From NCBI RefSeq assembly GCF_002002905.1, contig NZ_CP019509.1, forward strand, positions 3,820,001 to 3,884,000: a DNA stretch of 64,000 nucleotides, read 5' to 3'. The position numbers and the translations under genes were made by a program. Shown here one piece after another: positions 42,245-51,194 of the stretch. Each line of letters opens with the position of its first letter. Within the stretch, counting starts at the first letter, position 1. The notes under the pieces were generated by a model. That model searched no databases. It saw only the letters and a list, made by a program, of their open reading frames with translations, and was not told the origin of the DNA. The stretch is from Aquaspirillum sp. LM1. GTDB taxonomy: Bacteria; Pseudomonadota; Gammaproteobacteria; Burkholderiales; Aquaspirillaceae.

Positions 42245-43472
42245 CCCACCCCACCCGCGCCCAATACCCCTCCGCCACCGCCTCCATCTCCGCCCAAACC
42301 GCCGGCGTCACCCAACTGTTCAGCACGGGGGGCGGGATGCTGTCGCGCATATCGCCCTGGCGATTGGGGGCCAGGGCCATGGGCAGCATGTCGTAGGCGA
42401 GGGCGAGTTCCAGCGGATATGGGCCGTTGTGCAGAAACGACAGGTTGCCGGTGTGCATGTCGGTGTTGCCAATCAGCACGCCAAAGGCGTACAGCCGGCA
42501 GGCGTCGTGGTGGGCGCGAGGGGTGATGCGTTGTTGCGTCAGCAGGGCGGCGGTGTATTGCGGCCAGACGGTTGCACCCAGGCCAAGAAATTCGGCGTCC
42601 AGCGCCGCTAGCGAGGTCAGCGCCAGGCGGCCGCCGGCTGGGGTGCGGTCAAAGCGGGTGAGCTGCAAAAAGCACTGGCCGTCGTGCTCGAAAATTTCGC
42701 TGTCGGCGGCAGCCAGGCCGTGTTCCGCCAGTGAGCACAAAGCCAGATGTTCGGCACGCAGCAGGTCGCGCCAGCGCCGGCTGACGGCGTTGTCATTGGC
42801 GGCGCTGAATTTCACCAGCACATCCTGGCCGTCCACCCGTACGGCGAATTTGGGCTGTTCGCCGCCAGCGCTGGAGCCAATCGGCTCGCCCGCCATCACC
42901 TGCGCCGCCAGGCGCGGATAGTGCTCGGCGCGCTGCTCGCGGTGCAGTGACAGCGGCGCATGGTCGCGCCAGGCGGCCAGACTGGCTTGGCCAATCAAAA
43001 GATTGCCTGGTGCGTCGGCTTCGCCAGCGGCCAGGGCAATCAGCACATGCTCGTCACTCCAGTCCTGCGCGTCGTCGGGCAAGGCTAGCGCGCTGGCGCG
43101 CGCACGGCCCCAGGCGCGGCCCAGAAAACCTTGCGGGCGCATGTCCTGCAGCCACCATGGCAACCCTTCACTCCAGCTGCTGACGCCGTTGTTGGCGCGC
43201 CAGACAAAGCCCGGATGCACCGGGATCAACTCGCCCCACGGCGTCGCCTGCCCGCTGGCGTCTACCTGATACAGCACAAAGCTGTGTTGCCCGCGCACGG
43301 CGCGGCGCGCCAGATACCGGGTAGCGCGCGCCCGGCCGATGCGCACAATGGCGTCGCCAGCCTGAGCAATGCGCCGCGACAGGGTGGGCTGGCTGATGGC
43401 CAGGCGCTGGCACAGGTTGGGCGCGTCCAGCGGGCCATGGCGCAACAGGGCAAACAGATCAGTGTCAGGCAT
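42219..43472 (-). CDS. yjjJ: YjjJ/HipA-family kinase-like protein with its own N-terminal helix-turn-helix
   Basis: The 417-residue protein starts with a winged-helix segment (APNLCQRLAISQPTLSRRI, about residues 17-35) followed by a HipA-type kinase: GGEQPKFAV, the LVKFSA lysine region and the catalytic loop GNTDMHTGNLSF near residue 340. E. coli YjjJ has this fused arrangement and needs no HipB partner. The last seven codons and the stop come from the IS481 shard, so the natural C-terminus has been replaced. Toxicity is possible but not shown. Confidence 0.85.
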   Translation of the reverse strand: MPDTDLFALLRHGPLDAPNLCQRLAISQPTLSRRIAQAGDAIVRIGRARATRYLARRAVRGQHSFVLYQVDASGQATPWGELIPVHPGFVWRANNGVSSWSEGLPWWLQDMRPQGFLGRAWGRARASALALPDDAQDWSDEHVLIALAAGEADAPGNLLIGQASLAAWRDHAPLSLHREQRAEHYPRLAAQVMAGEPIGSSAGGEQPKFAVRVDGQDVLVKFSAANDNAVSRRWRDLLRAEHLALCSLAEHGLAAADSEIFEHDGQCFLQLTRFDRTPAGGRLALTSLAALDAEFLGLGATVWPQYTAALLTQQRITPRAHHDACRLYAFGVLIGNTDMHTGNLSFLHNGPYPLELALAYDMLPMALAPNRQGDMRDSIPPPVLNSWVTPAVWAEMEAVAEGYWARVGWGRSARLPD

Positions 43473-43659
43473 GAGCGTGAATAGATTTTTTTGGTAAGGC
43501 TTGATTGTATATCAATGGCTTGGCGGGATTTTGTCTGATGATATGAATAGATACTTCAGCATCGTGCCCACCTCCACACGCCCCTTCCCCCTATTCAGTT
43601 TGTTTGCGTGTCATCACCAGATCAACACATATTCGCGTGACTGTCACGGTTTTGGTGGC

Positions 43660-45339
43660 TCAGCTCACGACGCTGGCCTGGCTGAGGGTCTTTTTCAGCC
43701 GATAGGCCAGTTGGGGCCGGGTCATGCCCAGCATTCTGGCCGCCCGCGACAGGTTGCCGTCGGCCTTGCGCACCGCGTGATCCAGAAAACCGCGCTCGAT
43801 ATCATCAAAATTCAGCCCGCTGGCCAGCATCTGCTCGTAGAGCGCGGCGCGGCTGGTGTGGCTGTCGGCCTGCAAATTGCCCTGGCGGTCCAGGCCGGTG
43901 TGGTCTGGCTCGCTGTGCAGCGGAAACAGGTGGTTCAGCTCAATCGCCCCGCCGGGGTCAGCCAGGATCAGCCCCAGTTCCAGGGTGTTTTCCAGCTCGC
44001 GCACATTGCCTGGCCAGGCTTGCGCCTGCAGCGCGCGCAACGCTTTGTCGGTGATGCCGCACACCGGTTTTTCGTGCAGCGCGGTCAGCCGTTCGATAAT
44101 CGCTTCGGCCAGCAGCGGAATATCACTGCGCCGCTCGCGTAGCGGCGGAATCACCACCGGATAGACATGAATCCGGTAGTACAGGTCGGCGCGAAAGCGC
44201 CCATCGGCCACCGCCTGTTTCAGGTCAACGTGTGACGCGGCCACCAGCCGCACATTGATCTTGCGCACTTTCTGGTCGCCCAGCCGTTCAATCTCGCCCT
44301 CTTGCAGCACCCGCAACAGCTTGGCCTGCGCCGCCAGCGGCAGTTCGCCAATTTCATCCAGAAACAGCGTGCCGCCATCCGCACGTTCAAAGCGGCCCAT
44401 CCGGGTGTGCTGCGCGCCGGTATACGCGCCTTTTTCTACGCCAAACAGCTCGGATTCGATCAGGTTTTCCGGAATCGCCGCACAGTTCACTGCAATGAAC
44501 GGTTGTTCGCGCCGGGGGCTCTGCTTGTGCAGCAGCCGGGCAAAGCGCTCCTTGCCCACCCCGGTTTCGCCTTGCAGCAGCACGGTCACTGCGCTGGCAG
44601 CGGCGCGGTGGATCAGATGGCAGGCGTGGCGGAAATTGGTTGCCGAGCCAATCATACCGTCGCAGGGTGGGTGCTGGGCCGAGCGGCGCAGCACCTCCAC
44701 CTGATGCTGCAAGGCCTGCAACTGGGTCTGGATCGAGTCCTGGGCAAAAAAATGCCGGTAGTCTTCGGCGTCTTCCCATTCGGCCAGCGGCTTGCCGACT
44801 ATCCGGCAGTGGCTGCGCCCGGCGGCGGCGCATTCCACCTCCTTGAACAGGATGAACTGGCCCATGAACGCCGAGGTATAGCCCGAGGCGTAGCCAATCT
44901 GCATCCAGCACATCGGGTCGTCGGTATGGCCAAAGTCGCGCACATGCGCGTCGGCTTCCCACGAGCCCTCCCACAAAAACTCGCCGTCAAACTGTCCGGC
45001 GGCCTGGTCAAACGCCATGCGTACCGGAATCACCTTCACGCTGCCTTCCAGCATGTGCAATTGCGGGCCCACCACAAACGCATCCTGCGGGTTGGCGCTG
45101 CCGCGAATCTTGCGGGCAATTTCCGCATCGTTCATCCCGGACTGATAGCCCACCCGGGTGAGCAGATTGCGCGCCAGCTCCGGGCCGACCTGCTGAATCA
45201 GCTCGCGGCGCAGCAGTGCCATGGCGCTGGCGTGCAGCATCAGCATCCGGCTTTCCGCCAGCCAGATATGCCCGGTTTCACAGGAAAAGCGCACCAGTTC
45301 GCGCAAATCCTGGTTTTTGGGGTACTTGATGGCCGTCAT
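43660..45339 (-). CDS. dmpR: Phenol-responsive sigma-54 activator DmpR
   Basis: A 559-residue NtrC-type activator of phenol hydroxylase genes. The N-terminal effector domain keeps the phenol-contact residues His95 and Trp123 and the zinc set Cys144, Glu167, Cys170 and Cys178, at the same spacing as in MopR/DmpR. A V4R segment and linker precede the AAA+ domain with Walker A GETGVGKE (257-264), the sigma-54 loop GAYTGA (304-309) and Walker B FLDE (326-329). A Fis-type helix-turn-helix ends the protein. The start at 45339 follows an unusually strong GAGGAGGAG ribosome binding site. It is divergent from dmpK. Confidence 0.96.
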   Translation of the reverse strand: MTAIKYPKNQDLRELVRFSCETGHIWLAESRMLMLHASAMALLRRELIQQVGPELARNLLTRVGYQSGMNDAEIARKIRGSANPQDAFVVGPQLHMLEGSVKVIPVRMAFDQAAGQFDGEFLWEGSWEADAHVRDFGHTDDPMCWMQIGYASGYTSAFMGQFILFKEVECAAAGRSHCRIVGKPLAEWEDAEDYRHFFAQDSIQTQLQALQHQVEVLRRSAQHPPCDGMIGSATNFRHACHLIHRAAASAVTVLLQGETGVGKERFARLLHKQSPRREQPFIAVNCAAIPENLIESELFGVEKGAYTGAQHTRMGRFERADGGTLFLDEIGELPLAAQAKLLRVLQEGEIERLGDQKVRKINVRLVAASHVDLKQAVADGRFRADLYYRIHVYPVVIPPLRERRSDIPLLAEAIIERLTALHEKPVCGITDKALRALQAQAWPGNVRELENTLELGLILADPGGAIELNHLFPLHSEPDHTGLDRQGNLQADSHTSRAALYEQMLASGLNFDDIERGFLDHAVRKADGNLSRAARMLGMTRPQLAYRLKKTLSQASVVS

Positions 45340-45428
45340 CTCAATCTCCTCCTCGTGAGTGTGGCGTTCCGCTCTTGCAGGCGGAATCGTGGGGCTGCCA
45401 GCCAGCAAGCGTAACCAGCCGGCGCAGA

Positions 45429-45476
45429 TTGAGCAATTTACCATTTGAGCAGCCAGAAAAATCGAAATTTGCTTAA
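45429..45476 (+). promoter_or_regulatory. Putative DmpR upstream activating sequences
   Basis: Two direct half-sites TTGAGCA (45429-45435, 45445-45451) and an inverted one TGCTTAA (45470-45476) lie 98-145 bases before the expected dmpK transcription start, the distance at which DmpR/XylR enhancers occur. They resemble TTGATCAA-type half-sites. Confidence 0.6.
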
Positions 45477-45548
45477 AACATCAATATTTTCAACGTGTTG
45501 CGTCGCAGCAAATTCAGGCTTTTCTGTAAAAACAAGCAGTTATCACAC

Positions 45549-45563
45549 TGGCACGCGTCTTGA
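45549..45563 (+). promoter_or_regulatory. Sigma-54 promoter of the phenol hydroxylase operon
   Basis: TGGCAC-N5-TTGA, matching the -24/-12 consensus TGGCAC-N5-TTGC at all but one position. It lies about 40 bases upstream of dmpK and downstream of the DmpR half-sites. Confidence 0.82.
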
Positions 45564-45605
45564 AACAGGCAGTGGGCCAGATGTCTGGTTGTGATGGAGT
45601 GGATG

Positions 45606-45899
45606 ATGTGCCCCGCTGATTTTGACCCCACGGCCCGCTTTGTCCGGGTAACCGGCCAGCAACACCCGCCGTTTGTCGAGTTTGCCTTTGCCATCGGCGA
45701 CCCAACGCTGTCCGTCGAGCTGGTGTTGCCGGAAGCCGCGTTTCAGGCGTTTTGTCAGGCCAATCAGGCCACCCTGCTGGCCCCGCTGGACGCCGAGGCT
45801 GGCGACTGGGCGGCGCGGCTGCGCGCCAGTCAGGCAGACGAAGAAGGGCATGAGCAGCAGGCGCACCACTGTCTGACCCGACCCTGGCCATCAGAATAA
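45606..45899 (+). CDS. dmpK: Phenol hydroxylase assembly protein DmpK
   Basis: A 97-residue protein of the DmpK/PhyA family (FVRVTGQQHPPFVEFAFAIGDP, ELVLPEAAFQAFC) that helps load iron or assemble the hydroxylase rather than taking part in turnover. Several in-frame starts (45591, 45594, 45603, 45606) are close together; 45606 sits 5 bases after GGAG. First gene of the sigma-54 operon; dmpL follows 14 bases downstream. Confidence 0.9.
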   Translation: MCPADFDPTARFVRVTGQQHPPFVEFAFAIGDPTLSVELVLPEAAFQAFCQANQATLLAPLDAEAGDWAARLRASQADEEGHEQQAHHCLTRPWPSE

Positions 45900-45913
45900 A
45901 AGAGGAGACAAGC

Positions 45914-46909
45914 ATGCAAATCGACCTGCGCACGGTCACCATCAAGCCGCTGCGACACACCTTCGACCATATTGCCCGCCGCTTTGGCGACAAGCCGGCC
46001 AGCCGCTATCAGGAAGGCACCTACGACCTTCAGCAGACCGATATCTTTCATTACCGACCAATGTGGGAGCCCGACAAGCGGCTGTTCGACCCAACCCGCA
46101 CCCGGATCCACATGAAAGACTGGTACGCGCTGAAAGACCCGCGCCAGTTTTACTACGGCGCGTACACCATCGCCCGGGCACGCCAGCAGGAAGCCGCCGA
46201 ATCCAGCTTTGACATGATCGAAGCGCGCGGCCTGGCCGATCTGATGCCGGAAGGGTTGCGCCAGCTGGCGCTGGAACTGCTCACCCCGCTGCGCCACATG
46301 GAATGGGCGGGAAACATGGGCAACGCCTACATCACCGCCTACGGCTATGGCACGGCAATGACCCAGCCCTGCCTGTATCACGCCATGGACCACCTGGGCG
46401 TGGCCCAGTACCTGACGCGCATCGGCCTGACACTGGGCGGCCCTGAGGCGCTGGACGCCGCCAAGGATGCCTGGATGCATCACCCCAGCTGGCAGCCGAT
46501 GCGCCGCCAGGTGGAAAACCTGCTGGTGCTGGACGACTGGTTCGAAATTTTTGTTGCCCAGAACTTTGTCCTCGAAGGCCTGTGCTATCCGCTGATTTAC
46601 GACCAGCTGGACGCCAAGTTCTCTGCCGGCGGTGCCACCGCCGTGTCGATGATGACGCGCTTCATGGCCGAATGGGCCAGCGAAACCGCCAGATGGATCG
46701 ACGCCCAGATCAAGGTGGCAGCAGCAGAGTCGCCGGAAAACCAGGCACAACTGAGCGCGTGGGTGACCCAGTACCGCGCTGCCGCGCTGGACGCGCTCCA
46801 GCCGCTGGCGGTGCGCGCGTTTGCCGGCGATGCCGACCTGGTGCTGGCCGAGGTGCTGGCTGAATTCACCGCCCGCTGCCGCAAGGCCGGGCTAACCGTG
46901 CAGGAATAA
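45914..46909 (+). CDS. dmpL: Phenol hydroxylase beta subunit DmpL (P1)
   Basis: The 331-residue structural beta subunit of the (alpha-beta-gamma)2 hydroxylase, homologous to the di-iron subunit but without the metal ligands. Recognisable stretches are YQEGTYDLQQTDIFHYRPMW near residue 35 and EWAGNMGNAYITAYGYGTAM near residue 130. The ribosome binding site AAAAGAGGAG is the same as that of the outer membrane protein gene at 59301. Confidence 0.95.
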   Translation: MQIDLRTVTIKPLRHTFDHIARRFGDKPASRYQEGTYDLQQTDIFHYRPMWEPDKRLFDPTRTRIHMKDWYALKDPRQFYYGAYTIARARQQEAAESSFDMIEARGLADLMPEGLRQLALELLTPLRHMEWAGNMGNAYITAYGYGTAMTQPCLYHAMDHLGVAQYLTRIGLTLGGPEALDAAKDAWMHHPSWQPMRRQVENLLVLDDWFEIFVAQNFVLEGLCYPLIYDQLDAKFSAGGATAVSMMTRFMAEWASETARWIDAQIKVAAAESPENQAQLSAWVTQYRAAALDALQPLAVRAFAGDADLVLAEVLAEFTARCRKAGLTVQE

Positions 46910-46912
46910 GCC

Positions 46913-47182
46913 ATGTCCAAGGTATTCATCGCATTCCAGACCAACGAAGACACCCGCCCGATCATCGAGGCCATCCTGGCCGACAACCCGCACGCTGTGC
47001 TCGAACAGCAACCGGCCATGGTCAAGATCAACGCCGAAGGCAGCCTGACCGTCAAGCGCGCCTCGATTGAAGCGCTGATTGGCCGTGACTTTGATCTGCG
47101 GGAACTGCAGGTCAACCTGATTACCCTGTCTGGCCATCTGGACGAAGACGACGACGCGTTCACGCTCGCCTGGAAGAACTGA
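46913..47182 (+). CDS. dmpM: Phenol hydroxylase regulatory component DmpM (P2)
   Basis: An 89-residue cofactor-free effector protein (MMOB/DmpM family) that binds the hydroxylase and tunes oxygen activation. VFIAFQTNEDTRPIIEAI at the start and ITLSGHLDEDDDAFTL at the end are typical. It begins 3 bases after dmpL. Confidence 0.95.
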   Translation: MSKVFIAFQTNEDTRPIIEAILADNPHAVLEQQPAMVKINAEGSLTVKRASIEALIGRDFDLRELQVNLITLSGHLDEDDDAFTLAWKN

Positions 47183-47196
47183 GGAAGGAACAGAAC

Positions 47197-48744
47197 ATGG
47201 ATATGCACGTCAAGAAACTGGGCCTGAAAGAAAAGTACGCGCACATGACCCGTGGCCTGGACTGGGAAACCACCTACCAGCCGATGGACAAGGTGTTTCC
47301 GCAGGCCACCTTCGAAGGCATCAAGATTCACGACTGGGACAAATGGGAAGACCCGTTCCGCCTGACCATGGACGCCTACTGGAAGTACCAGGCGGAAAAA
47401 GAGCGCAAGCTGTACGCGGTGCTGGATGCCTTTGCCCAGAACAACGGCCACCTGGGCATCACCGATGCGCGTTATCTGAATGCGGTTAAGCTGTTTCTGA
47501 CTGGTGTTTCGCCACTTGAGTACATGGCGCATCGCGGCTTTGCTGCCGCCGGGCGTAATTTCCCCGGCGTGGGCCCGCGTGTGGCCTGCCTGATGCAGGC
47601 GGTCGATGAAATGCGTCACGCCCAGACCCAGATTCATGCCCTGTCGAACTACAACAAGTATTACGACGGCTTCCACGATTTCAAGCACATGCATGAGCGG
47701 GTCTGGTATCTCTCGGTGCCCAAGTCCTTCTTCGACGATGCCTTCAGTGCCGGTCCTTTCGAATTTATGATCGCCATTGGTTTCAGCTTCGAATACGTGC
47801 TGACCAATCTGCTGTTCGTACCGTTTATGTCTGGTGCCGCCTACAACGGCGACATGGCCACCGTCACCTTTGGCTTCTCGGCGCAGTCCGACGAAGCCCG
47901 CCACATGACGCTGGGCCTGGAGTGCATCAAGTTCATGCTGGAGCAGGACCCGGACAACCTGCCCATCGTGCAGAAGTGGATCGACAAGTGGGCCTGGCGC
48001 GGCATCCGTGTGCTGACCCTGGTCGGCATGATGATGGATTACATGCTGCCCAAGCGGGTGATGAGCTGGAAGGAAGCCTGGGAAATCTACTTCGAACAGA
48101 ACGGCGGCGCGCTGTTCAACGACCTGGCCAAGTACGGCATCAAGGTACCGGAATGTCTGACCCAGTGCAGCGAAGACAAGGAGCACGTGTCGCATCAGGC
48201 CTGGGCGACTTTCTACCAGTACGGCGGTGCCGCCGCCTTCCACACCTGGATGCCGAACGACGAGGAAATGGACTGGCTGTCGGCCAAGTACCCGAACACC
48301 TTCGACAAGTACTACCGCGCCCGCTTCACCCACTGGCGCGACGAGGCCGAGAAGGGCAACCGTTTCTACAGCAACACCCTGCCGATGCTGTGTCAGGTGT
48401 GCCAGATCCCGATGCTGTTCACCGAGCCGGGCGACCCGACCCAGATCTGCTACCGCGAATCCGAATACCAGGGCGAGAAGTACCACACCTGCTCGGATGG
48501 CTGTCAGCACATCTTCGACAACGAGCCGGAGAAGTACATTCAGGCCTGGCTGCCGGTACACCAGATTTATCAGGGCAACTGCTTCCCCGAGGGCACCGAC
48601 CCGACAGCGGCAGGCTTTGACCCGCTGTCTGCCGTGCTGGATTTCTATCACTTCGACCAGGGCCACGACAACCTCGACTACGAGGGCTCGCGCGACCAGC
48701 AAAACTTCAACACCTGGCGTGGCCTGGCCACCCAAAACACCTGA
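47197..48744 (+). CDS. dmpN: Phenol hydroxylase alpha subunit DmpN (P3), di-iron oxygenase
   Basis: The 515-residue catalytic subunit that hydroxylates phenol to catechol. All six di-iron ligands are visible: Glu108 (PLEYM), Glu138 and His141 (DEMRH), Glu199 (SFEYV), Glu233 and His236 (DEARH). A C-terminal cysteine-containing YHS-like segment (CQVCQIP ... CSDGCQHIFDNEPEKY) is present as in other phenol and toluene monooxygenases. Length equals the family norm. Confidence 0.97.
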   Translation: MDMHVKKLGLKEKYAHMTRGLDWETTYQPMDKVFPQATFEGIKIHDWDKWEDPFRLTMDAYWKYQAEKERKLYAVLDAFAQNNGHLGITDARYLNAVKLFLTGVSPLEYMAHRGFAAAGRNFPGVGPRVACLMQAVDEMRHAQTQIHALSNYNKYYDGFHDFKHMHERVWYLSVPKSFFDDAFSAGPFEFMIAIGFSFEYVLTNLLFVPFMSGAAYNGDMATVTFGFSAQSDEARHMTLGLECIKFMLEQDPDNLPIVQKWIDKWAWRGIRVLTLVGMMMDYMLPKRVMSWKEAWEIYFEQNGGALFNDLAKYGIKVPECLTQCSEDKEHVSHQAWATFYQYGGAAAFHTWMPNDEEMDWLSAKYPNTFDKYYRARFTHWRDEAEKGNRFYSNTLPMLCQVCQIPMLFTEPGDPTQICYRESEYQGEKYHTCSDGCQHIFDNEPEKYIQAWLPVHQIYQGNCFPEGTDPTAAGFDPLSAVLDFYHFDQGHDNLDYEGSRDQQNFNTWRGLATQNT

Positions 48745-48811
48745 ACCCGGCAATGCCGCTGGCTGGCGGGAAGGCGCTGCCCTTCCCGCGCCACCCGACA
48801 AGGAGATACCC

Positions 48812-49171
48812 ATGGCTGTTCAAGCCCTCAAGGATTATGCCTTTCCCCCTGCCGATGCGCAGGACGCCTTCCACGGCGGTCAGCTGCTGTACGTTGGCTG
48901 GGATAACCACCTGATGTTTTGTGCGCCGTTTGCATACTGTCTGCCGCCCAGCACCCGCTTTGCCGAGCTGTGCCAGACATTTCTGGCCCATTCCTTCGGC
49001 TACCACCCGGACTGGGCCAAGGTGGATTTCAGCCAGGCCACCTGGCTGAAATCTGGCCAGCCGTTTGTGCCCGATATGGATAAAACCCTGGCCGAGCAGG
49101 GCCTGCGCCACAAGGACATCCTGCGCCTGCAAACCCCCGGTCTGACCGGCATTGCCGGCAGTGGCTCCTGA
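48812..49171 (+). CDS. dmpO: Phenol hydroxylase gamma subunit DmpO (P4)
   Basis: The 119-residue gamma subunit of the hydroxylase (LKDYAFPPADAQDAFHGGQL, VPDMDKTLAEQGLRHKDI). The start at 48812 is fixed by AAGGAGA 10 bases upstream; the long frame upstream is the shadow of dmpN. A 67-base gap with GC-rich sequence separates it from dmpN. Confidence 0.94.
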   Translation: MAVQALKDYAFPPADAQDAFHGGQLLYVGWDNHLMFCAPFAYCLPPSTRFAELCQTFLAHSFGYHPDWAKVDFSQATWLKSGQPFVPDMDKTLAEQGLRHKDILRLQTPGLTGIAGSGS

Positions 49172-49245
49172 ACCCGAGCGCTGCCCTTTACCCCGGCGGC
49201 GGCATGGCCGCCGCCCCTGGCTGATGACCGACCCTAGAGCCCCTT

Positions 49246-50304
49246 ATGAGTTACCAACTGACCATTGAGCCGCTTGGCCACACCCTCGACATTGAGGACG
49301 GCCAGACCATTCTGGATGCCGCGCTGCGCGCCGGCATTTATCTGCCGCACGCCTGCTGCCACGGCCTGTGTGCCACCTGCAAGGTGCAGGTGCTCGACGG
49401 CGAGATTGACCATGGCGAAGCCTCAACTTTTGCGCTGATGGACTTTGAACGCGAAGAAGGCAAGGCGCTGGCGTGCTGTTGCCGGCTGGAATCCGACGTG
49501 GTGATCGAAGCCGAAATCGACCAGGACCCCGACGCCCGCAACCTGCCGGTGGCGGATTTTGTGGGTCATGTGATCCGTGTGGAACGCCTGACGCCCAGCA
49601 TTCGCGGCATCTGGCTGCAGCTGGATCGGCCCATGGCGTTTCAGGCGGGCCAGTACGTCAATCTCGAGATTGAAGCCCTGGGCCAGACACGGGCATTCTC
49701 GATTGCCAGCGCGCCGCAAACCCCGGAGGTGATTGAGCTCAATGTCCGCATCGTGCCCGGCGGACAGGTCACCGGCTGGTTGCATCAGCATCTGCAGGTG
49801 GGCGACACACTCAGGCTGACTGGCCCCTACGGGCGCTTCTTCGTGAAGAAATCCGCCGGCAAGCCGCTGATTTTCATGGCCGGTGGCTCCGGGCTGTCCA
49901 GCCCTAAGTCGATGATTGCCGACCTGCTGGCCGAAGGCTGCACGCTGCCGATCACACTGATTAATGGCCAACGCAATGGCGAAGAGCTGTATGACCACGC
50001 CGATTTGCAGGCGCTGGCGGAACAGCATGCCAATTTCACCTACCTCCCGGCGCTCTCGCATGAGCCAGCCGATTCCAGCTGGTCAGGCGCGCGCGGCCTG
50101 GTGCATGACGTGGCCAAGGTGCATTTCAGCAATGATTTCCGGGGGCACAAGGCTTATCTGTGCGGCCCGCCAGCGATGATTGAGGCGTGCATCAGCACGC
50201 TGATGCAGGGGCGGCTGTTTGAACGCGACATTTACATGGAGAAGTTTTTCTCGGCAGCCGACGCCGCGCAGCAGCTGAAAAGCCCACTGTTCCGGAGTAT
50301 TTAG
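49246..50304 (+). CDS. dmpP: Phenol hydroxylase reductase DmpP (P5)
   Basis: The 352-residue NADH-dependent reductase with an N-terminal plant-type [2Fe-2S] domain (CCHGLCATCKVQ, then CCCRLE), an FAD domain (RAFSIASAP) and a C-terminal NAD domain (MAGGSGLSSPKSMI, LCGPPAMIEA). It passes electrons to DmpN. It ends the hydroxylase operon; a GGCAGGC/GCCTGCC hairpin follows between it and the convergent GntR gene. Confidence 0.96.
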   Translation: MSYQLTIEPLGHTLDIEDGQTILDAALRAGIYLPHACCHGLCATCKVQVLDGEIDHGEASTFALMDFEREEGKALACCCRLESDVVIEAEIDQDPDARNLPVADFVGHVIRVERLTPSIRGIWLQLDRPMAFQAGQYVNLEIEALGQTRAFSIASAPQTPEVIELNVRIVPGGQVTGWLHQHLQVGDTLRLTGPYGRFFVKKSAGKPLIFMAGGSGLSSPKSMIADLLAEGCTLPITLINGQRNGEELYDHADLQALAEQHANFTYLPALSHEPADSSWSGARGLVHDVAKVHFSNDFRGHKAYLCGPPAMIEACISTLMQGRLFERDIYMEKFFSAADAAQQLKSPLFRSI

Positions 50305-50333
50305 GCAGGCGCGGGCCGCATGGCGGGCCTGCC
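50304..50333. terminator. Hairpin between dmpP and the convergent regulator gene
   Basis: Inverted repeat GGCAGGC / GCCTGCC (50304-50310 and 50327-50333) with further GC pairing inside, no clear T-run; suitable as a bidirectional stop for two convergent genes. Confidence 0.45.
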
Positions 50334-50336
50334 CGC

Positions 50337-51053
50337 TTACTCACCAAACCGCGAGGCAGGCAGCTGGCGTATCACCTCCAGCGTGGTGCGGATATGGCGG
50401 TCCAGAATCTGGCAGGCGGCCTGGCGGTTGCGCTGGATGCAGGCCTCAAGCAAGGCAGCATGTTCGGCGTGGACATCGCGCGGCACCGTGGTGTCCAGCA
50501 GCACCAGCCGACGGTAACGCTCGGACTGCTGATACAGGATGGACAGGAAGTGCAGGGTCCAGCGCGACGGACAGGCCGCCAGCAGGCTGGTGTGAAAGGC
50601 GCGGTTGCGGGCTTCCCATTCGTCAAAGCCAACATCGCCCTGGTGCAGACGTTCTTCCACCCGGCTCAGCCGGTGGAAGGCGGCCACGGCGTTGGCTTCC
50701 CAGGCTTCGTCGCCGTGCTCGATCGACAGGCCCAGCGCCTCGGTTTCCAGCACCACCCGCACGCGGGTGATGTCTTCGAAATCGTCGAGCGAAATCGGTG
50801 CCACGCGAAAACCGCGCTGGCCCTGCACGGTGACCAGCGCGTCGGTAACCAGCAACAGCAAGGCCTCGCGCAGGGTACCGGCGCCCACCTGGTATTCGTC
50901 GCGCAGATGCTCCACCCGCAGCTTGCTGCCGGGCGGATGCCGGCCCGTCACGATGTCGTGGCGCAAGCGCAGGTAGGCATGTTCGGCCAGGGTTTTGGGC
51001 ATGCCGGGCGTCGGGGCGGCACTGGCGGCGGGCAGCGCAAAGTCTTGAGACAT
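50337..51053 (-). CDS. GntR/FCD family regulator inside the phenol cluster
   Basis: A 238-residue regulator with an N-terminal winged helix (GSKLRVEHLRDEYQVGAGTLREAL, about residues 42-65) and a C-terminal FCD ligand domain with metal-binding Asp/His residues (RNRAFHTSLLAAC; HAEHAALLEA). It lies reversed between dmpP and dmpQ and is divergent from the lower meta-pathway operon, so it probably represses dmpQ onward. A GntR-type repressor, AphS, is known from the Comamonas phenol cluster; identity with it is inferred. Confidence 0.88.
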   Translation of the reverse strand: MSQDFALPAASAAPTPGMPKTLAEHAYLRLRHDIVTGRHPPGSKLRVEHLRDEYQVGAGTLREALLLLVTDALVTVQGQRGFRVAPISLDDFEDITRVRVVLETEALGLSIEHGDEAWEANAVAAFHRLSRVEERLHQGDVGFDEWEARNRAFHTSLLAACPSRWTLHFLSILYQQSERYRRLVLLDTTVPRDVHAEHAALLEACIQRNRQAACQILDRHIRTTLEVIRQLPASRFGE

Positions 51054-51139
51054 ACGGGTTCCGGATAGTGATGCTGCAAGAAAAGGATAGCGTGGATTTT
51101 ACCCGCAAGCTTCCTGCTTGCCGAACAAAAAAATCTCGA

Positions 51140-51194
51140 GATAAACTATTTACTTCGATAAAAATTATCTGTATCGTTTTTTGGAGACGCTGAC
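51140..51194 (+). promoter_or_regulatory. AT-rich control region of the lower pathway with a dyad
   Basis: An AT-rich stretch between the divergent GntR gene and dmpQ carries the perfect dyad GATAA-AAA-TTATC (51157-51169), a plausible operator. A TTTTGGAGA ribosome binding site precedes dmpQ. Confidence 0.45.

Noticed and set aside
46597-48813. A 738-codon open frame on the minus strand across dmpN
   Set aside because: It is antisense to well-identified dmpLMN genes and shows no family features; long antisense frames are expected in this GC-rich sequence.
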